From assembly GCA_026129135.1 (NCBI GenBank), contig JAHCIQ010000003.1:428703-492702 (forward strand): a stretch of 64,000 bases of DNA, in the 5' to 3' direction. A program made the position numbers and the translations under genes. Positions 1 through 9,004 of the stretch are shown here, piece after piece (position 1 is the first letter of the stretch; each line of letters starts with the position of its first letter). Origin of the DNA: Cyanobacteria bacterium TGS_CYA1. GTDB lineage: Bacteria; Cyanobacteriota; Vampirovibrionia; Obscuribacterales; Obscuribacteraceae. Under the pieces are notes generated by a model. That model was not told the DNA's origin and searched no databases. It worked only from the letters and a program-made list of their open reading frames with translations.

Positions 1-416
1 AGATACAATTCGGGCAATTCTGGAAATCTGGCTGATTCGCCAATCAAAATTCTTACCAGGCGTAAATATTGCGGGTCTTTTTCAAGCATCGAAAATTTTT
101 TGTACATTTTCTCGATAAACTGTCGCGGAGTAAGTTCTGGCAGCAAGTTGGACATAGCATCGAAATCCAGGTTTACTTTTTTGACTGTAATTTCTTCGAT
201 AATTGCAATGAATAGCTGCTCTTTATCTCTGAAATGGCTGTAAATAGTGGCTTTTATTACTCCGGCGGCTTTTGCTACTTCAGATATGCTCGTGCCGGCG
301 TATCCGCGCTCTAGAAACACTTCTACTGCTGCGGTAACGATATCATCACGTTTGCTTTGAGGGCGTCCTCTGCGTCGGGGCGAGGGTTTGGCTTCTAAGA
401 TGTTCTTCTTAGACAA
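1..416 (-). CDS. TetR/AcrR-family transcriptional regulator (C-terminus cut by window edge)
   Basis: This is the N-terminal 138 codons of a TetR-family repressor; the ligand-binding C-terminus lies beyond base 1. The DNA-binding helix-turn-helix is clear: about 15 basic residues (RRRGRPQSKRDD), then IVTAAVEVFLERGYAGTSI, SEVAKAAGV and KATIYSHFRDKEQLF, the canonical TetR HTH. The likely start is TTG at 416, with AAGGAAC about 8 bases upstream; no ATG fits the domain start. It diverges from the efflux operon beginning at 495, and the shared intergenic region holds a near-perfect TetR operator. The layout mirrors CecR (YbiH) beside ybhGFSR in E. coli, so it probably represses that operon and itself. 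The inducer cannot be read from the sequence. Confidence 0.9.
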   Translation of the reverse strand, partial: MSKKNILEAKPSPRRRGRPQSKRDDIVTAAVEVFLERGYAGTSISEVAKAAGVIKATIYSHFRDKEQLFIAIIEEITVKKVNLDFDAMSNLLPELTPRQFIEKMYKKFSMLEKDPQYLRLVRILIGESARFPELPELY

Positions 417-433
417 GATTGAGGTTCCTTTAT

Positions 434-466
434 TTGACGTTTATACATACCGGTCGGTATTATAAT
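434..466 (+). promoter_or_regulatory. Promoter with embedded TetR-type operator
   Basis: The inverted repeat ATACCG-GT-CGGTAT occupies 447-460, with perfect 6-base arms. It lies between a candidate -35 (TTGACG, 434-439) and candidate -10 boxes (TATTAT 458-463, spacing 18; or TATAAT 461-466). A bound repressor would block RNA polymerase on the efflux promoter and probably on the divergent regulator promoter too. The motif matches the common TACCG-N2-CGGTA operator class of TetR proteins. Confidence 0.8.
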
Positions 467-494
467 TCAAATTGTCGCCGGTAGATATAAGCGA

Positions 495-1691
495 ATGAAA
501 CAAAAACCAAAAATAATCATTTTAATAGTCGTTCTGCTGGGCGCCGCGTTTGCCTTCTATTACTGGAAGAATAGACCAGCAGAAAACGGAAAACTGCATG
601 TAAGTGGTCGAGTAGAGGGTTATGAGACTAATATTGGTCCCAAAATTGGTGGACGAGTTGACTTTGTGGCAGCTCGCGAGGGCGACCTTGTTACTAAAGG
701 TCAATTGCTAGTAAAAATAAGCGACGACGATATTCAGGCTCAAATGAGAGGCGCTAATGCTCGAATTTTGATGGCGAAGGAGCAAGAAACTGACGCGGCT
801 TATCAAGTTGAAGCAATTAAAAGTCAAATTGAAGAAGCTAAAATAAAGATTCAGCAATCTAAGGAAGAAGCTTCTTCTGAAATTAATCAAGCAGAGTCGA
901 GCGTCGCTTTGGCACAGGCACGCGTAGCGGAATCGCAAGCCGCTCTGGAACAGTCCCAAGCTGAGCTCGAGCTAGCTAAGAAAAGAAAGCAACGTTACAA
1001 GATAATGCTCGAGCGTGGAGCTGTTTCTACCGATGAAAACGACCAGGCTCAAACCACATGTGATACCGCTGAGGCAACTGTAAAAGCTAAGCAAGCCCTT
1101 CTTCTTGTCTCGCAACGCGATTTTAAGAAGAGTCAGGCTGCTCTTTTGCAGGCTCGCAGCATGCGCTTGAATCCTCCTATGCGCAATAGTCAAATGGAAA
1201 CCTTGCAAAAGCAGCTTATTCAAGCCGAACACAAATTGAAATCTGCTCAGCATGAAATAACAAATGTCAAAGCAAGGCGCGACGAAGTTCAATCAAGCAT
1301 AGATTATCTTACAGTTGAGTCGCCAATAGATGGAGTTGTCACCGCGCGTGCCGTGGAGCCAGGAGCTGTTGTTACTCCTGGACAGACATTGCTTTCTGTC
1401 ATCAACTTAGACGAGGTGTATTTGCGCGGATATGTTCCGGAAGCGCGAATAGGCGAAGTCAGAGTGGGACAGCTAGCAAAAGTATTTCTTGACAGTTTTC
1501 CAAGTAAGTCTTTCGAAGGAAAAGTAACTCAAATAGACCCTGAAGGAACTTTTACACCTGAAAACATTTATTTTAAAGACGACCGGGTTAAGCAAGTATT
1601 TGGTATCAAAATCAGTATCAACCAGAAAGAACACTTTGCTAAACCGGGTATGCCGGCAGATGCTGAAATCGTTTCAAAGAAGAATATGTGA
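495..1691 (+). CDS. HlyD-family periplasmic membrane-fusion protein of an ABC efflux system
   Basis: A 398-residue adaptor that would link the inner-membrane ABC transporter to the TolC-like channel encoded downstream. An N-terminal membrane anchor (about residues 5-23) is followed by a split biotinyl-lipoyl domain: GRVEGYETNIGPKIGGRV near the start and YLTVESPIDGVVTARAVEPGAVV near residue 275. Between them is a very long Gln/Ala/Lys-rich coiled-coil hairpin (about 75-270). A beta-barrel domain with typical GQLAKVFLDSFP follows. Length and architecture match YbhG/YhiI-type adaptors. It is the first gene of the operon, 34 bases beyond the TetR operator, and its stop overlaps the start of the ATPase gene. 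The substrate is unknown; drugs, cationic compounds or lipophilic molecules are typical of the family. Confidence 0.9.
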   Translation: MKQKPKIIILIVVLLGAAFAFYYWKNRPAENGKLHVSGRVEGYETNIGPKIGGRVDFVAAREGDLVTKGQLLVKISDDDIQAQMRGANARILMAKEQETDAAYQVEAIKSQIEEAKIKIQQSKEEASSEINQAESSVALAQARVAESQAALEQSQAELELAKKRKQRYKIMLERGAVSTDENDQAQTTCDTAEATVKAKQALLLVSQRDFKKSQAALLQARSMRLNPPMRNSQMETLQKQLIQAEHKLKSAQHEITNVKARRDEVQSSIDYLTVESPIDGVVTARAVEPGAVVTPGQTLLSVINLDEVYLRGYVPEARIGEVRVGQLAKVFLDSFPSKSFEGKVTQIDPEGTFTPENIYFKDDRVKQVFGIKISINQKEHFAKPGMPADAEIVSKKNM

Positions 1692-3613
1692 TGACTCAGG
1701 TACCTGTAGTGCAAGTGCTAGATCTAAAGAAAAACTATGGTGAGACACAGGTTCTCAAGGGTGTTTCGTTCAGTATATATCCAGGTGAGATTTTTGGCAT
1801 CGTAGGTCCGGATGGTGCTGGTAAAACTAGCGCTTTCCACATGCTTGGTGGCATTCTTGATGCCACTTCGGGAGATATCACTGTACTGGGCAAAAAGCCA
1901 CGTGATACAAGACTTGAAATTGGTTATCTAACTCAGCTATTTTCTCTTTACCTCGATTTGAGCATCAATGAAAACATTGAATATGTAGCTGGTTTGCGCC
2001 AGGTAAGTAAGAACGATTTGAAGGAGCGTCGCGATAAATATCTAAAGCTAATGGACCTTGACCGTTTTTCAAATCGTCTTGCGGGTCAATTATCTGGTGG
2101 TATGAAACAGAAGCTGGCATTGTGTTGCGCTTTGATAGCACGACCTAAACTTTTACTTTTAGACGAGCCAACAACTGGAGTGGACCCTGTATCTCGTCGC
2201 GAATTCTGGGATTTACTTGCTTCCATAACGCAGGAAGGAGTAACTGTAGCTGTAGCTACTCCTTATATGGACGAAGCCGAGCGTTGTCATCGTTTGATAC
2301 TTTTGCATGAAGGCTCTATTCAAGATGAAGGACGCCCGCAAGAATTAAAAGATAATCTCAATCTCAAACGTCTTGAACTGCGCTCGAATGATTTAGAAAA
2401 ATTGAGCAATCGTTTGCACACGAGCATAGACAAAGCTCAAGCTCATTTTACTGACATTCAAGAATTTGGTGATCGATTGGACGTTTTAACAGACAATCTG
2501 AATATTGCTCAATCGATTATTCAAAAGGAATCTGTCGGTTTGGACTTAAGTATTTCTGCCCAAGAGCCCACGCTTGAAAATGTTTTTGTAAGTAAGCTCA
2601 AGAACGCCGAAGTGAAAGAAACAACAGCACGCTTTCCTTTTGTGCAGAAAGGCGCGCCATCAAATAGCACTGCCATCAAAGCCGAACACGTCTATAAAGA
2701 GTTTGGTTCTTTTGCTGCGGTGAAAGATGTAAGTCTCCAAATAGATTATGGACATATCTATGGACTTTTAGGCGCTAATGGCGCTGGCAAAACTACCACT
2801 ATCAAAATGCTTTGCGGACTGCTTCAGCCCAGCAAAGGGCAAATGAGTCTTGGCGGTGAGAAAGGTAATTTAAGAAGTGCATTGCTTCGCAAAAAGCTAG
2901 GATACATGAGTCAGAAATTTACTCTTTATGATGATCTGACAATACTTGAAAATCTAGAATTCTATTGTGGAGTCTATTGTGTTCCCCAGGATTTAAGGAG
3001 TAAAAGGCTCAATTGGGTGCTTGAAAATACTGGATTACTCGGCGAAGAGAATCGGCTTACAGGAAATTTGCCAGGTGGCTGGAAACAAAGACTTTCTTTC
3101 GGCGCTGCGGTATTGCATCAACCAGAAGTATTATTTTTAGACGAGCCCACCTCAGGTGTAGATCCGCTTGCGCGAAGACAGATGTGGCAGTTGATTCGTG
3201 ATTTTGCCAGACAGGGTACAGCGATTCTTGTGACAACACACTTTTTGGAAGAAGCTGAGCATTGCAGTGAGCTTGGATTCATGGTGGCAGGAGAATTAGT
3301 TGCTCAAGGCGCACCTGGAAAAATCAAAGCCGAGCAGCCAGGCTCGCTTATCGAGCTTAGATTCAAAGACAATCAAGCCGCATACAATATGCTAAAAACT
3401 AAACTTGATTCTTGGCGAGTTTCGATTTTTGCAGATGCCGTTCACTTGGTTTTAGACCATCCCGATATTGAGCTTGAATCAATAATAGAAAACTGCAATA
3501 GTCAGGGCATAGAGTGTTTTTCAAGTCGCAGACTACCTTTTAGTTTGGAAGACGCCTTCATTGGTATCGTCAAGCGCCAATCGACTGCCAACGCAGAGGC
3601 AAGCGCTGCATGA
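1688..3613 (+). CDS. ABC transporter ATPase with two fused nucleotide-binding domains (YbhF-like)
   Basis: A 641-residue cytoplasmic protein holding two complete ABC ATPase domains in tandem. NBD1 has Walker A GPDGAGKTS (about residue 40), signature LSGGMKQK and Walker B LLLLDEPTTGVDP. NBD2 (from about 330) has GANGAGKTT, a variant signature LPGGWKQR, Walker B VLFLDEPTSGVDP and an intact H-loop TTHFLEEAEHC. In NBD1 the H-loop histidine is replaced (ATPYMDEAERC), so that site is probably degenerate and NBD2 the main hydrolytic site, an asymmetry common in fused exporters. The start is GTG at 1688 (GTGA overlap with the previous stop) or ATG at 1691. It energises the two ABC-2 permeases that follow. 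Confidence 0.93.
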   Translation: MMTQVPVVQVLDLKKNYGETQVLKGVSFSIYPGEIFGIVGPDGAGKTSAFHMLGGILDATSGDITVLGKKPRDTRLEIGYLTQLFSLYLDLSINENIEYVAGLRQVSKNDLKERRDKYLKLMDLDRFSNRLAGQLSGGMKQKLALCCALIARPKLLLLDEPTTGVDPVSRREFWDLLASITQEGVTVAVATPYMDEAERCHRLILLHEGSIQDEGRPQELKDNLNLKRLELRSNDLEKLSNRLHTSIDKAQAHFTDIQEFGDRLDVLTDNLNIAQSIIQKESVGLDLSISAQEPTLENVFVSKLKNAEVKETTARFPFVQKGAPSNSTAIKAEHVYKEFGSFAAVKDVSLQIDYGHIYGLLGANGAGKTTTIKMLCGLLQPSKGQMSLGGEKGNLRSALLRKKLGYMSQKFTLYDDLTILENLEFYCGVYCVPQDLRSKRLNWVLENTGLLGEENRLTGNLPGGWKQRLSFGAAVLHQPEVLFLDEPTSGVDPLARRQMWQLIRDFARQGTAILVTTHFLEEAEHCSELGFMVAGELVAQGAPGKIKAEQPGSLIELRFKDNQAAYNMLKTKLDSWRVSIFADAVHLVLDHPDIELESIIENCNSQGIECFSSRRLPFSLEDAFIGIVKRQSTANAEASAA

Positions 3614-4713
3614 AAAAAATACTTACTCAATGCAAAAAAGAACTGATTCAGTTTCGTCGAGACAGACTGACAGTGGCGCTTGCTTATTTCTTACCTACTC
3701 TTGCCATAATTCTTTATGGTTTTGCAACGAGACTGGAAGCAAAGAATATTCCAGTTACTGTGCGAAATTACGATATTGGTTTTTATAGCCGCGAATACAT
3801 TCACACTCTTTTCAATAACGGACAGATGGTATCAGTTCCGTGGTCAGGAACAAAGGACACCGACCCGCTTGATTTGGGCAAAGCGAGAGCTGTGATTATC
3901 ATCCCTCCAGATTTTTCGCGAGACATACGCAACAATCACAGCGCAAGCGTGCAAGTTTTAGTTGACGCGACTGACGTCAATAATGCACGCGTTATTAAAA
4001 ATAGTATCATCGCCACATCGCAGTATTTTCTGCGCAGTGGTGCAATGGAGCAACAGAAAAACTTGATAGTGCCTCAGGTTAGGTTGTGGTTCAATCCTGG
4101 AAGAAAGGAGAGCTTGTCTGTTGCACCAGGCTCTATTGCAGTATTTTTATGGATTTTTCCTTGTCTTTTATCAACGCTCTGTATATCAAGAGAGAAAGAG
4201 CAAGGAACGGTTTTGCAGCTTTACGCATCGTCCATAACATCATTCGAATTGATGGCAGGAAAAGCATTAGCTTATCTGCTGATTGGAATCTCGCAAGCTA
4301 TCGTGTTGATAGGCTCTTCATGCATTTTGTTCCAACTGTCTTTTGTTGGTAACGGGCTAGTTTTCGCTCTTGCTACAATATTGTTTTTGGCTTCATCAGT
4401 TTGTTTTGGATTACTTGGCGGTTCTCGCACCAATTCTCAAAGTGCCGCTGTGCAGCTTGTAGCTACAACCGGTTTCACAACTTCTTTGTTGCTTTCTGGA
4501 TTCTTATATCCACAACGCAACATTCTTTTTCCACTTTCTCTTTTGTCTAATATTCTTCCAGCTCGTTATTACGTTGAGGCTTGCAGAAATTTCTTTGTAA
4601 GAGGCAGCGGTTTTTTCGACCAGTTTTACATTTTAGTGGCTTTGGGACTGGCTGCGCTTTTAATCTTCAATGGCGCTCGCAAAGTAATGTCCAAAATGCA
4701 GCTTAGCAGTTGA
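3610..4713 (+). CDS. ABC-2 type permease (first of pair, YbhS-like)
   Basis: A 367-residue inner-membrane subunit of the exporter. It has the ABC-2 layout: a cytoplasmic N-terminus (KKELIQFRRDRLTVALAYFLPT), a first transmembrane segment near 20-40, a large periplasmic domain (about 45-170) and five C-terminal membrane helices containing the family motif ISREKEQGTVLQLYASSITSFELMAGKALAY. Its ATG start overlaps the ATPase stop (ATGA), indicating translational coupling. It probably forms a heterodimer with the next gene product, which shares the same fold. Substrate unknown. Confidence 0.9.
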   Translation: MKKILTQCKKELIQFRRDRLTVALAYFLPTLAIILYGFATRLEAKNIPVTVRNYDIGFYSREYIHTLFNNGQMVSVPWSGTKDTDPLDLGKARAVIIIPPDFSRDIRNNHSASVQVLVDATDVNNARVIKNSIIATSQYFLRSGAMEQQKNLIVPQVRLWFNPGRKESLSVAPGSIAVFLWIFPCLLSTLCISREKEQGTVLQLYASSITSFELMAGKALAYLLIGISQAIVLIGSSCILFQLSFVGNGLVFALATILFLASSVCFGLLGGSRTNSQSAAVQLVATTGFTTSLLLSGFLYPQRNILFPLSLLSNILPARYYVEACRNFFVRGSGFFDQFYILVALGLAALLIFNGARKVMSKMQLSS

Positions 4714-5840
4714 AGGTGAGTATTGTGGATTACGCCATTCAACTGAAAGCATTAATAAGAAAAGAGCTTCGACAAATTTTTCGAGACAGAGAATTGCTCT
4801 TTCTTTTATTGTTTATGCCAGTAATGCAGATTACTCTTTATAGTTTTGCCTTGAGTCCTGAAGTAGAGCATCTTCGCCTGGGAGTGATCGATTATTCAAA
4901 TTCGACCACAAGCCGCGAGTTGATTGGCAATCTAGTAAGTAATATGGTTTTCGACCTAAAAGACGCAGGTGCAAATGAAGACCAACTTGCTAATAAAGTC
5001 AAAGGCGGCAAGCTCGAAGCTGGGATGATCATCCCCCCAGAGCTTCAAAGACATTTGAAGTCAGGAAATGCCACCAAAGTGCAGATATTCTTAGATGGGG
5101 TCGATGCAAATACAGCAGGTATCGCAGGTGGTTATATAAGTCAAATACTTGCTGCTTTCAATAACAAGCTACAGAGTGGCTCTCAAAGCCCGAAAAGTGC
5201 GGTTCAGCCGAAGGTTACTTATCTGTACAATTCGGGACTCGAAAGCCGTTGGTTTTTCGTTCCTGGCGTTTTAGCACTGGTATTAAATCTAGTGAGTACG
5301 CTTGTATCTAGCGCAGCTGTGGTTCGAGAGAAAGATACCGGAACCCTCGAACAATTGTTGATGACTCCAGTCAGTTCGTTTCAGATTTTGGCAGCTAAAG
5401 TGATACCACTTTCTGCAGTGCTCATGGTAAACGTTTTAATAAGTCTCTTCGTTGCCGTGGTTTTCTATGGGGTTCCCTTTCGTGGCAACTTCTTTCTCTT
5501 TATGGCAGTTTCATTTCTTGCAATCATCGTCGGTATTTCAATAGGAATTGCTCTAGCTGCCTATTCAGCTAATCAAAGACAGTCGTTATTGACTTCATTT
5601 TTCATAAATTTGCCTGTAATTCAATTATCTGGTGCTCTCTCTCCAATAGAGAGCATGCCTCAATTCTGGCAAGATTTATCTTGTCTAGACCCTCTTCGTT
5701 ACTACGTTACTTGTGTAAAAGCAATCATGCTGAAAGGTGTTGGTTTTCAGGCTATTTGGCCCAATGTGGTTATTCTAGCTGTTTTTGCCATCGTTTTTCT
5801 TTCATTGAGTTCAGCACGATTCAGGAAACAACTGGCATGA
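4710..5840 (+). CDS. ABC-2 type permease (second of pair, YbhR-like)
   Basis: A 376-residue permease paralogous to the preceding gene. It begins with a cytoplasmic segment (LIRKELRQIFRDRELLFLLLFMPVMQ), then one helix, a periplasmic domain and a C-terminal six-helix core with VREKDTGTLEQLLMTPVSSFQILAAKVIP, the diagnostic ABC-2 loop. The start is TTG at 4710, overlapping the previous TGA; ATG starts in this frame lie too far inside the first domain. The heterodimer with the upstream permease would form the membrane channel of the efflux pump. The downstream TolC-like gene overlaps its stop by four bases. Confidence 0.9.
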   Translation: MKVSIVDYAIQLKALIRKELRQIFRDRELLFLLLFMPVMQITLYSFALSPEVEHLRLGVIDYSNSTTSRELIGNLVSNMVFDLKDAGANEDQLANKVKGGKLEAGMIIPPELQRHLKSGNATKVQIFLDGVDANTAGIAGGYISQILAAFNNKLQSGSQSPKSAVQPKVTYLYNSGLESRWFFVPGVLALVLNLVSTLVSSAAVVREKDTGTLEQLLMTPVSSFQILAAKVIPLSAVLMVNVLISLFVAVVFYGVPFRGNFFLFMAVSFLAIIVGISIGIALAAYSANQRQSLLTSFFINLPVIQLSGALSPIESMPQFWQDLSCLDPLRYYVTCVKAIMLKGVGFQAIWPNVVILAVFAIVFLSLSSARFRKQLA

Positions 5841-7438
5841 AAAATAGTAAATTCATAAGCAAAGCTCTCTTGTTCTCTTTTCTGCTTTCAAGCAGTTTTA
5901 AACCTTGTGCTGCTCAAGACGAGCAGACTACTAACCTGCGTGGACCAATCACCCTTCAGTCCCCGGTCAATTTGCGTAAAGAAACTGAATCTATAAGCAA
6001 ATTATTCGATGATGCAGAAAGTCCCGAGCGAATACGAATCGGCAGTCCTCGTTTGAGTGCTTTGATAACATTAGAGCGCAAATTAGATCCGTTTGGACTG
6101 GACTCAAGTTCGTCAAAAGTCATGTCTCTTGCAGATGTCGCTAGAAAAACAATCGACTCAAATCTTGATATCGGCATTTCTGATATGGAGCAAAAGATTC
6201 GCAAAGGAAGACTTTTGTCGAGCATGGGACAGTTTTTGCCCGACCCGAATCTGGGATATAGATATAACTACTTATACGGTACAGCCAATGTTCCGTTTGG
6301 AACGACAGCAGAGCCGCTTCGGTTCGATAATACACTAATTATCGCTCAGGCAGGACTCAGGTGGTATCTATGGCGTGGTGGCAAGGTTCTATATTCTACT
6401 TTGCGCGATCGAAATCTTTATCGCGCTTCTCAACACTCAAGGCATGCCACCATAAACGATGCATTGCTTGAAGCGGCGCGACTCTATTATGATTTACTGT
6501 TGCAGGAAGCGATTTTGCAGGTTCGAATAAGAGCGGTCGACACATCTGTTTCGCAGCTCAAGCTGAATCAAGATCAAAAAGAAGGTGGTCTTGTAACCAA
6601 TCTCGAAGTTTTGCAAGCCCAAACTCAGTTGTCACAAGACCGCCAGAAACTTATAGATCAGCAGATAGAGCGTAGAAATGCGGCTATAAGATTGAGCGAA
6701 TTCTTGAATCAATCTCAAGATATAGACATAGCGCCTGCAACTCGAACTCTGGTAAAAACCAGATTGGTATCACAAGATGATGGTCCAAACAAACTAATAG
6801 ATATTGCGATTCGAAATAGACCCGAACTCAAACAATTTGAAGAACAGCGTTTGGCTGCTAAAAAGGATATCAAAGTAGCGGCATCAAAACTCTCGCCTAC
6901 GTTTCAGTTTAATCTAAATGGGCTAGGTATTGGCGAAACACTTGGGTCGAATCACGAAGGTATTGTTGGCTTGAATGGTGCAATCACAAGACGCAACAAA
7001 CAAATTACCCCACTTCTTGCAGTAGGCTATCAGGTCAATTGGAATCTGGAAGGTATGGGAACAGTAGATGCTGCAAATACCTATGCAGCGATTATGAATG
7101 CAAGAAAAGCTCAACTCGAGTGTAATAAAGAATTGAATCTTGTCACATCGCAAGTAAGACGTGCTTATCTAGCCGGACTTCAGACCGAACAAAAAATAGA
7201 AGAGGCTATAGCTCAAGTAAAAAGTTCGGAAGAAGAATTGAATCTTGCCCAAATTAGATATCAAAATGGACTGGCGAAAAATATTGATGTTCTAAAAGCG
7301 CAAGAAGATTACACACAAGCTCTAATTCAAAAAGCAACTTCTCTGGTTAACTTCAATTTGGCTCAGGTAGCTCTTCTACGCGAAGTTGGTCGTATTTCTT
7401 ACGATACGCTAGTTGCAAATAAACCCATTAGTGAATAG
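5837..7438 (+). CDS. TolC-family outer-membrane efflux protein
   Basis: A 533-residue outer-membrane factor. I take ATG 5837 (ATGA overlap with the permease stop) because it is followed directly by a signal peptide (MKNSKFISKALLFSFLLSSS...CAAQ); the frame is open further upstream, but that part overlaps the permease and is not signal-like. The mature protein has two TolC repeats: the first includes LADVARKTIDSNLDIGISDMEQ and a helical hairpin (about 240-330), the second LIDIAIRNRPELKQFEEQRLAAKKDIKVAASKLSP and a final helical hairpin with the typical ending NLAQIRYQNGLAKNIDVLKAQEDYTQA. It would complete a tripartite pump with the HlyD adaptor and ABC proteins. Inclusion of the channel gene in the operon is an addition relative to E. 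coli ybhGFSR. Confidence 0.9.
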   Translation: MKNSKFISKALLFSFLLSSSFKPCAAQDEQTTNLRGPITLQSPVNLRKETESISKLFDDAESPERIRIGSPRLSALITLERKLDPFGLDSSSSKVMSLADVARKTIDSNLDIGISDMEQKIRKGRLLSSMGQFLPDPNLGYRYNYLYGTANVPFGTTAEPLRFDNTLIIAQAGLRWYLWRGGKVLYSTLRDRNLYRASQHSRHATINDALLEAARLYYDLLLQEAILQVRIRAVDTSVSQLKLNQDQKEGGLVTNLEVLQAQTQLSQDRQKLIDQQIERRNAAIRLSEFLNQSQDIDIAPATRTLVKTRLVSQDDGPNKLIDIAIRNRPELKQFEEQRLAAKKDIKVAASKLSPTFQFNLNGLGIGETLGSNHEGIVGLNGAITRRNKQITPLLAVGYQVNWNLEGMGTVDAANTYAAIMNARKAQLECNKELNLVTSQVRRAYLAGLQTEQKIEEAIAQVKSSEEELNLAQIRYQNGLAKNIDVLKAQEDYTQALIQKATSLVNFNLAQVALLREVGRISYDTLVANKPISE

Positions 7439-7443
7439 TAGTT

Positions 7444-8673
7444 CTATCGGGATTCTTGACTCAACTCAGAAATTTCTTTTTCCGCAGGAAGATAGCCTTT
7501 CTCTTTTGCCAATTGTAGATCTTTCTTTGCTTCTTCTAAACGATTTAGTTTTTTCAGTATTTCTGCTCGCTCACTGTATCCGCGACAGGCTTCTCCATTA
7601 GCTAAATATTTGGAGTAAGCTTCTAGTGCTTCGTCTAGTTTACCTTCAGCCTTTAAGATCCTTCCTTCCTGCCGGTAGTATTCTTTACTATTAGGGAACA
7701 GTCTTTTGAGTTCTGCCAGCGTATTTCTAGCCTCTTCAAATTGATTCAAAACTATGTAAGCGGTAGCAGCGTTTACCCAGGCATTCATATCTTCAGACGA
7801 TGTCTTTTTTGTTTCCGGGAATAGTTCTATCGCCGTTCTAGCATGAGGTTCCGCTGCATCAATATGACCAGAGATCTTTTCCAGCCAGGCATAGTCAGCA
7901 TATGCACTCATTTTGGATTTTCGAGAAGCAGCAGCTCTCTTGTAAAATTCCAATGCCTCTGAATCTCTACCTAGTTCGAAAAAGTAGTAGGCACAGTTGC
8001 CTAAATACAACGGATCTTCGCCGTTTTTAGCAACAGATCTTTTGCCGAAATTTAGAGCTTCTTGATAATCACCGAGTTTGCATGCCAGAATAGCAGCATC
8101 ATACAAAGTCAAATGGTCGAGGTTAACATCTTTAAGTTGCTCTAAATCCTTTTTCGCTTCACTCTTTTGGTTTAGCTCCAGATGCACTATTCCGCGTACG
8201 GCATACAACATTTTGTATTTGCCAGCTGTATCTAATTTTATTGCTTCATTGAAATTTTCCAGAGCTTTTGAAAAATTACGCATTTTGCAATAAGTCCTTC
8301 CACGAGCAATACACAGTGGCAATTTTCCGCCCGGAATGCCAAAACGTGGATGGGGATTGGTTTTCAGAAGACCTTGCGCTTTGTCTAATAGTTCAATCGA
8401 TTTTTGTGGTTGATTGAGCGAGCTTTGAGCTTCGCCTGCAATTTGATAAAAGGCTGGCTCGTTTGGAAAGTGTTTGATCATGAATTCCTGAATCTTCAGA
8501 ACGCTTTTAGCATCGCCGGCTTTCATGTAAGCACGTGTCTTTGCAAGGTATGAGTCTACAGTCGCATTATCCAGCGGCGCTAAGGGAGCTGGTTTTGCGG
8601 CTAGAGCATCAGGCGCTATGAACGCTTGAATGATCAAAGACAAGCTAAAGGCGACTACTATTCTACGGTTCAT
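7444..8673 (-). CDS. Secreted TPR-repeat protein
   Basis: A 409-residue protein with a signal peptide (MNRRIVVAFSLSLIIQAFIAPDALAA) followed by about ten tetratricopeptide repeats, for example FYQIAGEAQSSLNQPQKSIELLDKAQ and NCAYYFFELGRDSEALEFYKRAAA. I choose ATG 8673, 11 bases after AAGGAG, over an upstream TTG that would swallow this ribosome site. TPR proteins are scaffolds, so the partner and pathway cannot be named. It converges on the efflux operon with only five bases between the two stop codons and no obvious intrinsic terminator. Probably periplasmic. Confidence 0.85.
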   Translation of the reverse strand: MNRRIVVAFSLSLIIQAFIAPDALAAKPAPLAPLDNATVDSYLAKTRAYMKAGDAKSVLKIQEFMIKHFPNEPAFYQIAGEAQSSLNQPQKSIELLDKAQGLLKTNPHPRFGIPGGKLPLCIARGRTYCKMRNFSKALENFNEAIKLDTAGKYKMLYAVRGIVHLELNQKSEAKKDLEQLKDVNLDHLTLYDAAILACKLGDYQEALNFGKRSVAKNGEDPLYLGNCAYYFFELGRDSEALEFYKRAAASRKSKMSAYADYAWLEKISGHIDAAEPHARTAIELFPETKKTSSEDMNAWVNAATAYIVLNQFEEARNTLAELKRLFPNSKEYYRQEGRILKAEGKLDEALEAYSKYLANGEACRGYSERAEILKKLNRLEEAKKDLQLAKEKGYLPAEKEISELSQESR

Positions 8674-9004
8674 TCGATGATTTTCTCCTTGACACAAGGA
8701 GTCTATTCCATACTAAGATTGGTACGAATCACGACTACGGAAAGTTAGTTAGGGCTTTTAATGTATATTATTTTCGTCGATGATTCTGTTGCAGCATCGC
8801 ATGAAGTACCGGCACAAAGACGTTTTTGTTTCCAAAATGATTTAACGACAAATATGACGGTCGGTTTCTCTCCACGATTTCGGCTAGATTAAATTATCTA
8901 GATTGGGATTATGAACTCCAGGTATCCGAATTAGGGAATACCCTGTAGATTTAGTTCGTTAGTGTCTGGCATCATGGCTTTGGACTCCCGAGCAGGTGGC
9001 GGGC
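8674..9004. other. Intergenic region between divergent genes
   Basis: A 331-base gap holding the promoters of the divergent TPR and TonB-C-like genes. I see an inverted repeat CTAGAT-TAAATT-ATCTAG at 8884-8901. A possible 43-codon ORF (8761-8892, plus strand, AGGG six bases before its ATG) has no recognisable product and I do not call it. No RNA gene or mobile element is evident. Confidence 0.4.

Noticed and set aside
8851..8866. GACGGTCGGT resembling the TetR operator half-sites
   Set aside because: Only one half-site is kept and the second arm is absent.
8761..8892. 43-codon ORF with AGGG before its ATG
   Set aside because: No signal peptide, domain or neighbour coupling; conservation cannot be checked, so it is only noted in the intergenic entry.
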